A DNA stretch of 55,477 nucleotides from contig DIFQ01000108.1 in assembly GCA_002419215.1 (NCBI GenBank), positions 1-55,477 on the forward strand, in the 5' to 3' direction. This stretch comes from Syntrophaceae bacterium UBA5744. GTDB lineage: Bacteria; Desulfobacterota; Syntrophia; Syntrophales; UBA2192. Within the stretch, counting starts at the first letter, position 1, and every line of letters starts with the position of its first letter. Shown in pieces: positions 49,433-55,477 of this stretch. A program made the translations under genes and the position numbers. Below the pieces are notes generated by a model. The model did no database searches, was not told the DNA's origin, and saw only the letters and a program-made list of their open reading frames with translations.

Positions 49433-49967
49433 GTGCCTGGTGCTGGGCTTTTTTTCCGATGAGCGGCCTCCCAAGGGGAATGGCGGCTTCGTGGACTGGC
49501 GCCTCAACGGCCTCGTCTCGAGGCTCATCGCCGACGGGAAGATCAGCGGAGGGTTCTCGGAGAGGGTTCTCATCGAATCCCAGCGGAGGATCCCGCCGCG
49601 GAAGATCGTCCTGTTCGGGCTGGGCAAGCGCAGGGAGCTGAGCTACGAGACCATCCGGGAGGCGGGCGCCCGTATGGCCGAAACGGCGGTCCGGATCCAT
49701 TGCTACGATTTCGCCGTCGAGGTGCCCGGGGCGGGACGATCCCTTCTCGACGTGGCCGAGATGACGACCCACTTTACGACGGGCATGTTCGACTTCCTCT
49801 CGGGAGACGTCCAGCATCTGAGCACCGTCACCCCCTGCCTGCTCTCCGATGAGTCCTTCTTCCAGAAAACCCTCCTCGGCATCCACAAACTGAGGCTGAA
49901 TGTAAAAGACAGGGTCCAGATCGACATCCGGATCACGCGGGAGGAAGACTCCCTCCCGATCGGCTGA
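49386..49967 (+). CDS. Stand-alone leucyl aminopeptidase N-terminal (M17-N, macro-like) domain
   Basis: This 193-residue protein (MQIKLTTESLDRLPHECLVLGFFSDERPPKG...RRIPPRKIVLFGLGKRRELSYETIREAGARMAETA) matches the regulatory N-terminal domain of M17 aminopeptidases. The catalytic metal-binding domain is absent and no peptidase gene follows; trkA comes next. In PepA this macro-like domain takes part in hexamer assembly and DNA binding, so a regulatory role is conceivable. ATG at 49386 overlaps the end of nusB by 47 bases, showing tight coupling. An earlier in-frame start at 49233 would lie deep inside nusB and is rejected. Confidence 0.75.
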   Translation: MQIKLTTESLDRLPHECLVLGFFSDERPPKGNGGFVDWRLNGLVSRLIADGKISGGFSERVLIESQRRIPPRKIVLFGLGKRRELSYETIREAGARMAETAVRIHCYDFAVEVPGAGRSLLDVAEMTTHFTTGMFDFLSGDVQHLSTVTPCLLSDESFFQKTLLGIHKLRLNVKDRVQIDIRITREEDSLPIG

Positions 49968-49992
49968 AACCCTTCAACGGCAAGGGCAACTC

Positions 49993-51357
49993 ATGAAGAT
50001 CATCATCATCGGGGCGGGCGAGGTCGGGTTTCACATTGCCGACATTCTCTCCAAGGAAAAACAGGATGTCATTCTCATCGACCGCGACGAGGAGAGACTG
50101 AAGGAACTGGCGGAAACCCTCGACGTCATGACGCTGCTCGGCAGCGGGAGCAGCCCCGAGGTCCTCAAGAAGGCCGGTCTCGACCAGGCCGACATGGTTA
50201 TCGCCGTCACCAACAGCGACGAGACCAACATGGTGGCCTGCCTGCTCGCTTCGACGCAGTCGCGGGTTTCCTACAAGATCGCCCGGGTCCGCAACCCGGA
50301 GCTCGACGAGTACTCCGCCATCTTCGGCAAGGATCATCTCAACATCAACCTCTGCATCAACCCCGAGCGGGAGGCCGTCCGGAACGCCCTGAACCTCATC
50401 GAGTTCCCGGGCGCCACGGAGGTCACGGATTTCCACGATGGCCGGATCAAGCTCATCGGGTTCCCCGTCCAGAGCAGCTCCGTGACCGGCAAGACCCTCC
50501 AGCAACTCCGTGAGATCCACCCCGACAGCAAGATGCTCATCACGTCCATCATCCGGGATGAAATGCTCATCGAGCCGAAGGGGGATTCCGTGATCCGGGA
50601 AAACGACTTCTTCTTTGCCGTGGCCGCCGCGGCGGAGGCGAAGGAGCTGCTCCGGATCTTCGGGCGGAAGACGGATCCGGCCCGTCGGGTCGTCATCATG
50701 GGCGGCGGCAACACGGGCCGGATGCTCGCCGAGGCCCTCGAGGTCAAGGGGCTCGGCGTGAAGATCATCGAGAAGCGCAGGGATCGCTGCCAGTTTCTGG
50801 CGGAGCGTCTTGAGAAGGCCGTGGTCCTCCACGGCGACGGCACGAGCCAGGACCTCCTGCAGGAGGAGAACATCCGGGACATGGACGTCTTCCTCGCCGT
50901 CACCAACGATGAAGAAGCCAACATCCTGGGGGCGCTTCTCGCGAAGCGCCTGGGCGTGAAAAAGGCCATCGCCCTCATCAATCGCGTGGAGTATATGCCG
51001 CTGGTCGCCAAGGTGGGCATCGACGGGGTCATCAACCCGCGGCATGCCGCCATCAGCAAGATCCTCCACTATATCCGGAAGGGGAAAATCGTATCGGCGG
51101 CACCGCTCCACGACGAGCGGGTGGAGGCCTTCGAAGTCGTGGCACTGGCTACATCGGAGATCACCAGCAAACCCGTCAAGAAGATCTCCTTCCCGCCGGG
51201 AACGATCGTGGGCGCCATCGTGAGGGGCGAGGAGATGATCATCGCCGGGGGCGATACCGTCATCCAGCCCGGGGATCACGTCATCATCTTCACCTTCCGG
51301 TCCTCCATCCCGCAGGTGGAGAAGATCCTCATGGTGAAGCTGGAATATTTCGAATGA
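49993..51357 (+). CDS. trkA: Trk system potassium uptake protein TrkA
   Basis: This 454-residue cytoplasmic gating subunit contains two RCK units. Each has a Rossmann NAD site (KIIIIGAGEVGFHIADIL and RVVIMGGGNTGRMLAEAL, about 230 residues apart) followed by a TrkA-C domain. It assembles on the membrane face of TrkH and controls K+ flow with NAD/NADH or ATP. Its last four bases overlap the trkH start (ATGA). Confidence 0.95.
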   Translation: MKIIIIGAGEVGFHIADILSKEKQDVILIDRDEERLKELAETLDVMTLLGSGSSPEVLKKAGLDQADMVIAVTNSDETNMVACLLASTQSRVSYKIARVRNPELDEYSAIFGKDHLNINLCINPEREAVRNALNLIEFPGATEVTDFHDGRIKLIGFPVQSSSVTGKTLQQLREIHPDSKMLITSIIRDEMLIEPKGDSVIRENDFFFAVAAAAEAKELLRIFGRKTDPARRVVIMGGGNTGRMLAEALEVKGLGVKIIEKRRDRCQFLAERLEKAVVLHGDGTSQDLLQEENIRDMDVFLAVTNDEEANILGALLAKRLGVKKAIALINRVEYMPLVAKVGIDGVINPRHAAISKILHYIRKGKIVSAAPLHDERVEAFEVVALATSEITSKPVKKISFPPGTIVGAIVRGEEMIIAGGDTVIQPGDHVIIFTFRSSIPQVEKILMVKLEYFE

Positions 51358-52802
51358 ACCTGAAGAACATCGTCCACATCCTGGGGATCTTCATCGTTCT
51401 CATCGGGGCCGCCATGCTGCCGGCGCTCGCGATCTCCCTCGCCCTGCACGAGCCGGCCTGGACCGCCTTCGGGATCTCCGCCCTCATCACCATGGGAACA
51501 GGGCTCCTGCTGTACGTCTTCATCCCGAGGACCGGGGAGCGGATCACCCTGACCCACCGGGAAGGGTTCGTGATCGTGACCCTTGCCTGGGTCCTGGCCT
51601 CGGCCTTCGGCGGGCTTCCCTTCCTGCTCTCCGGGGTCGTGCCGACCTTCTGCGATGCTTTCTTCGAGACCATCTCCGGGTTCACCACCACGGGGGCCTC
51701 CGTGATGAGCGACCTGGACCGAACGGCCAAGGGGATTCTCTTCTGGCGGGCACTCACCCAATGGCTGGGCGGCATGGGGATCATCATCCTCTCCATCGCC
51801 ATCCTCCCCATCCTGGGTGTCGGGGGCATGCAGCTCTTCAAGGCGGAAATCCCCTCCCCCGTCAAGGACCGGATCACGCCCCGGATCGCCGAGACGGCAA
51901 AGACGCTCTGGCTTGTCTACGTGATCATCTCCGTTGTCGAATTCGTCCTCCTTTTCCTGGGCGGCATGAGCGCCTTCGACGCCATCTGCCACACCTTCGC
52001 CACCATGGCGACGGGCGGGTTCGGCACCTACGACGCGAGCATCGCCCAGTTCGACAGCCTCTACATCGAGATCGTCATCATCGTCTTCATGTTCCTTGCC
52101 GGGACAAACTTCGCTCTTCACTCTCGGCTGTTCAAGGGCGAACCCGGATATTTCTTCAGGGACCCCGAATTTCGCGTCTATGTTTCCATCGTTCTGATCG
52201 CGACGGCAGCCGTGACGTTCGACCTGAAGTCACACTTTTCCTCCCTCGGCGACGCGGTTCGTCACGCCGCCTTTCAGGTGGTCTCGATCATCACGACGAC
52301 GGGTTTCATTACCGTCAACTTCGACCTTTGGCCCATTCCCTCGAAGGTGATCCTTCTCTTTCTCATGTTCATTGGCGGTTGCGCCGGCTCCACAGGCGGC
52401 GCCATCAAGTGCCTGCGCTTCCTGCTGGTCGCAAAGCAGACCTTCATCGAACTGTATCGACTGATCCACCCTCACGCCGTGCTTTCCGTCAAGATCGCAA
52501 AAACCGCCGTCCCGCCGGAAATCATGTCCAGTATCCGCAGCTTTTTCTTCCTCTACATCGCCCTGGCCATGGCGGCGACGCTGACCCTGACCTTCCTTGG
52601 CGTCGACATGCTCACGTCGATCTCGGGGGTGGCCGCAACGATCGGCAACGTCGGGCCCGGCATGGGGATCGTCAACGCCCATTCGAACTACTCCACGCTC
52701 CCCCAGGCGGCCAAGTGGGTCCTCTCGCTGTGCATGCTCCTGGGGCGGCTCGAGATCTACACCGTCCTTGTCCTTCTCGTGCCTGACTTCTGGAAAAAAT
52801 AG
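51354..52802 (+). CDS. trkH: Trk system potassium uptake protein TrkH
   Basis: This 482-residue polytopic channel subunit has the four pore-loop segments of the Trk/Ktr family: ETISGFTTTGASV, FATMATGGFGTYD, VVSIITTTGFITVNFDLWP, and the last near VAATIGNVGPGMG. FIGGCAGSTGGAIKCLR is also characteristic. It forms the membrane K+ pathway gated by TrkA, encoded immediately upstream with a four-base overlap. Confidence 0.95.
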   Translation: MNLKNIVHILGIFIVLIGAAMLPALAISLALHEPAWTAFGISALITMGTGLLLYVFIPRTGERITLTHREGFVIVTLAWVLASAFGGLPFLLSGVVPTFCDAFFETISGFTTTGASVMSDLDRTAKGILFWRALTQWLGGMGIIILSIAILPILGVGGMQLFKAEIPSPVKDRITPRIAETAKTLWLVYVIISVVEFVLLFLGGMSAFDAICHTFATMATGGFGTYDASIAQFDSLYIEIVIIVFMFLAGTNFALHSRLFKGEPGYFFRDPEFRVYVSIVLIATAAVTFDLKSHFSSLGDAVRHAAFQVVSIITTTGFITVNFDLWPIPSKVILLFLMFIGGCAGSTGGAIKCLRFLLVAKQTFIELYRLIHPHAVLSVKIAKTAVPPEIMSSIRSFFFLYIALAMAATLTLTFLGVDMLTSISGVAATIGNVGPGMGIVNAHSNYSTLPQAAKWVLSLCMLLGRLEIYTVLVLLVPDFWKK

Positions 52803-52873
52803 CGTTGAAAGAAACCTGCCCGTGTGCTACCCCTTTTTGACGTGTACTGAAGGGAAACCGTGAGGAGAACGCC

Positions 52874-55477
52874 ATGGAGACGAGATATCGCCCGCACCAG
52901 ATCGAGGAAAAGTGGCAGAAGCTCTGGGATGACCGAAAAATCTTCAACGTCACCGAGGATCCGTCCAGGAAGAAGTACTATCTCCTGGAGATGTTCCCCT
53001 ACCCTTCGGGCCGCATCCACATGGGGCACGTGCGCAATTACACCATCGGCGATGTCGTCGCCCGCTACAAGCACATGAGGGGCTTCAACGTCCTTCACCC
53101 CATGGGATGGGACTCCTTCGGGATGCCTGCCGAGAACGCAGCCATTGACCACGGCATCCACCCCGCCAAGTGGACCAACGAGAACATCGAGAACATGAAG
53201 ACCCAGCTCAAGCGCATGGGCTTCAGCTACGACTGGAACCGCGAGATCTCGACCTGCGAGCCCGCCTACTACAAGTGGGAGCAGCTCTTTTTCCTGTGGA
53301 TGTACGAAAAGGGCCTCGTCTACAAGAGGGAGTCGGCCGTCAACTGGTGCCCGAAATGCCAGACGGTGCTTGCCAACGAGCAGGTCGAGGCCGGGCAGTG
53401 CTGGCGCTGCAGCACCGACGTGAAGGAAGAGCGCCTCTCGCAGTGGTTCTTCCGGATCACCCAGTACGTGGACGAGCTGCTGGATTACTGCGACAGGCTC
53501 ACGGGATGGCCCGAACGGGTCATCACCATGCAGAAAAACTGGATCGGGAAAAGCTTCGGCCTGGAGATCACCTTCCCCATGGTCGACGGCACCGAGCCCA
53601 TCCGGGTCTTTACCACGAGGCAGGACACGATCTACGGGGCCACCTTCATGCTCGTGGCCGCCGAGCACCCGCTCGTCATGCAGCTCGCCAAGGGCAAGCC
53701 CATCGAGAAGGACGTCATGGAGTATGTGGAGCGGGTGAAAAAGCAGGACAAGCTCATGCGGACCTCCGACTACTACGAGAAGGAGGGCGTCTTCCTGGAT
53801 GCGCACTGCCTCAACCCGGTGACGGGCCGAAAGATGCCCATCTACGCCGCCAACTTCGTGCTGGCCGACTACGGCACGGGCTGTGTCATGGCCGTCCCCA
53901 CGCACGACCAGCGCGACTTCGAGTTCGCCAAGAAGTACAATCTGCCCCTGATCGTCGTCATCCAGGACCCGAAGAAGGCACTCAACGTGGAGACCATGAC
54001 GGAGGCATACGTCGAGGAAGGGATCTTGATCAACTCGGGTCCCTTCGACGGGATGAAGAACACGGCGGCGATGGAGGCCATCGCGGCTCACTTCGAGTCC
54101 ACCGGCAAAGGCAAAAAGACCATCCAGTACCGCCTGCGCGACTGGGGGATCTCCCGCCAGCGCTACTGGGGCGCCCCGATCCCCGTTGTCTACTGCGAGA
54201 AATGCGGCGCCATGCCCGTGGCGGAAAAAGATCTGCCCGTCGTGTTGCCGAAAGACGTGGAGTTCTCCGGCGAGGGCGGTTCTCCGCTGGCGCGGATCGA
54301 CTCCTTCGTGAACACCACCTGCCCCGGCTGCAAGGGCCCCGCCAGGCGCGAGACGGACACGATGGACACCTTCGTCGAATCCTCCTGGTACTTCGACCGC
54401 TTCGCGTCCCCGCACTGCGACGTAAAGCCCGGCCTCGACCGGAAAGCCATGGATTACTGGCTCCCCGTGGACCAGTACATCGGCGGCATCGAGCACGCCA
54501 TCCTGCACCTGCTCTACTCCCGGTTCTACACCAAGGTTCTCCGGGACTTCGGGGTCCTGGGCATCGACGAGCCCTTCACAAACCTGCTGACCCAGGGCAT
54601 GGTCTGCAAGGAGACCACGAAGTGCGCCGAGCACGGCTTCCTCTTCCCCTACGAGGTCGAAGAGGACAAGTGCAGGAAATGCGGGAAACCGGTCGCCATC
54701 GGGAAGACGGAGAAGATGTCCAAGTCGCTCAAGAACGTCATCGACCCGGACTACCTCATCGAGAAGTACGGCTGCGACACGGCCCGCATGTTCTGCCTCT
54801 TCGCCGCCCCCCCGGAGAAGGACCTCGAGTGGAGCGACCAGGGTGTGGAGGGCTCCTTCCGGTTCCTGGGCAGGGTCTGGCGGCTCGTCATGGATTACCT
54901 GGAGGACATCCAGGGGATTGCGCCCCTGGCCGGTTCCGAGGAGCTCAACGAGGATCTCAAGAAGCTGCGCCGCAAGACCCATCAGACGATCCGGAAGGTC
55001 ACGACGGACATCGAGGACCGTTTTCACTTCAACACGGCGATCAGCGCCATCATGGAGCTGGTCAATCTCGTCTACCAGGTGCCGCGGCCGGAAAAGGGAA
55101 GCACAGGGGCCCTGGCCGTCATCAAGGAGGCCGTCGACACCGTCGTCATCCTGCTGGCCCCCATCGTGCCCCACATCACGGATGAGCTCTGGGAGATGCT
55201 CGGCAACAAGGGATCGCTCGCCGGCGTGCCCTGGCCCTCCTACGACCCGGATCTGACGTCTGAGGATGAGCTGACGATCGTCATCCAGGTCAACGGGAAG
55301 CTTCGCAGCCGCATCACCGTCAGCGCCGACGAATCGGAGGAAAAAATCAAGGAGATGGCCCTCGCCGACGAGAAAACCCTGAAATTCCTCGAGGGCGTAA
55401 AGGTCGTCAAGGTGATCACCGTGCCGAAGAAACTGGTGAATATTGTCGTGAAGTCACTGCTGTCCAAAATAACCTGA
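52874..55477 (+). CDS. leuS: Leucyl-tRNA synthetase
   Basis: This 867-residue class Ia synthetase has HMGH at residues 49-52 (FPYPSGRIHMGHVRNY) and KMSKS at 614-618. The CP1 editing domain lies between (TRQDTIYGATFMLVAAEHPL, GTGCVMAVPTHDQRDFEFA with the editing Asp). Zinc-type cysteines occur in NWCPKCQT and TTCPGCKGP. Length is normal for bacterial LeuS. GTGAGGAGAACGCC precedes the ATG. The TGA at 55475-55477 is the last codon of the window, so the gene is complete. Confidence 0.97.
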   Translation: METRYRPHQIEEKWQKLWDDRKIFNVTEDPSRKKYYLLEMFPYPSGRIHMGHVRNYTIGDVVARYKHMRGFNVLHPMGWDSFGMPAENAAIDHGIHPAKWTNENIENMKTQLKRMGFSYDWNREISTCEPAYYKWEQLFFLWMYEKGLVYKRESAVNWCPKCQTVLANEQVEAGQCWRCSTDVKEERLSQWFFRITQYVDELLDYCDRLTGWPERVITMQKNWIGKSFGLEITFPMVDGTEPIRVFTTRQDTIYGATFMLVAAEHPLVMQLAKGKPIEKDVMEYVERVKKQDKLMRTSDYYEKEGVFLDAHCLNPVTGRKMPIYAANFVLADYGTGCVMAVPTHDQRDFEFAKKYNLPLIVVIQDPKKALNVETMTEAYVEEGILINSGPFDGMKNTAAMEAIAAHFESTGKGKKTIQYRLRDWGISRQRYWGAPIPVVYCEKCGAMPVAEKDLPVVLPKDVEFSGEGGSPLARIDSFVNTTCPGCKGPARRETDTMDTFVESSWYFDRFASPHCDVKPGLDRKAMDYWLPVDQYIGGIEHAILHLLYSRFYTKVLRDFGVLGIDEPFTNLLTQGMVCKETTKCAEHGFLFPYEVEEDKCRKCGKPVAIGKTEKMSKSLKNVIDPDYLIEKYGCDTARMFCLFAAPPEKDLEWSDQGVEGSFRFLGRVWRLVMDYLEDIQGIAPLAGSEELNEDLKKLRRKTHQTIRKVTTDIEDRFHFNTAISAIMELVNLVYQVPRPEKGSTGALAVIKEAVDTVVILLAPIVPHITDELWEMLGNKGSLAGVPWPSYDPDLTSEDELTIVIQVNGKLRSRITVSADESEEKIKEMALADEKTLKFLEGVKVVKVITVPKKLVNIVVKSLLSKIT

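Noticed and set aside
1..55477. CRISPR array or cas genes
   Set aside because: No regularly spaced identical repeats with unique spacers were seen. The short-word arrays have degenerate units without spacers, and no Cas-like protein is encoded.

Overview
The window joins two very different stretches of DNA. Bases 1 to about 15,265 are comparatively AT-rich, with loose codon use, insertion sequences, broken genes and an anti-phage gene content. The rest is GC-rich, compactly organised core DNA. The core genes suggest an anaerobic deltaproteobacterium (Desulfobacterota, plausibly a syntrophic lineage). They include a Na+-translocating methylmalonyl-CoA decarboxylase with methylmalonyl-CoA mutase, MeaB and epimerase, a two-subunit class I fumarase, CoA-transferases, and spacers full of degenerate short repeats. 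This placement is inference; there is no rRNA or marker gene to fix it.

Island (1-15,265). The left edge is the tail of an ISL3-type transposase that has cut into a hypothetical gene. A complete four-gene qatABCD anti-phage system follows (602-5589). Next come two small unknown genes and a PD-(D/E)xK-like nuclease gene, split by an IS630 element. Removing that element with one TA copy restores the frame exactly. On the minus strand lies a tightly overlapping four-gene operon (14844 to 8427): cobalamin-binding radical SAM enzyme, SAMHD1-like HD phosphohydrolase, DNA methyltransferase, and a DUF4062-NACHT protein. I do not recognise this combination as a named defence system, and it is the best candidate here for something undescribed. 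The island appears to end at 15241-15263, a copy of the 3' end of a tRNA-Leu followed by its terminator, as expected for an integration site.

Propionate/succinate metabolism (15,421-30,165). Two CoA-transferase genes lie on the minus strand. On the plus strand a transposase-derived protein precedes mutase, MeaB, epimerase and decarboxylase subunits alpha, delta, beta and the biotin carrier, followed by a dicarboxylate-type permease. Fumarase beta and alpha lie on the minus strand. Together these interconvert fumarate, succinyl-CoA, methylmalonyl-CoA and propionyl-CoA and couple decarboxylation to a sodium gradient. Two nested repeat elements sit around the fumarase genes.

Miscellaneous block (30,165-39,100). 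elbB, two tandem ABM-domain paralogues, a Sir2 protein, a cytidylate-kinase-like protein, a divergent AraC/MFS pair, a small membrane protein, an EamA transporter, and tRNA-Gln(CTG) and tRNA-Glu(CTC).

Housekeeping run (39,460-55,477). yceD, rpmF, fabD, fabG, acpP, fabF, rpiB, glyA, dCMP deaminase, nrdR, ribE, ribBA, ribH, nusB, a lone M17 N-terminal domain, trkA, trkH and leuS all lie on the plus strand, with leuS ending exactly at the window edge. plsX and fabH are absent from their usual place. Several spacers carry short-word arrays followed by their approximate reverse complement, an unusual and recurrent structure.
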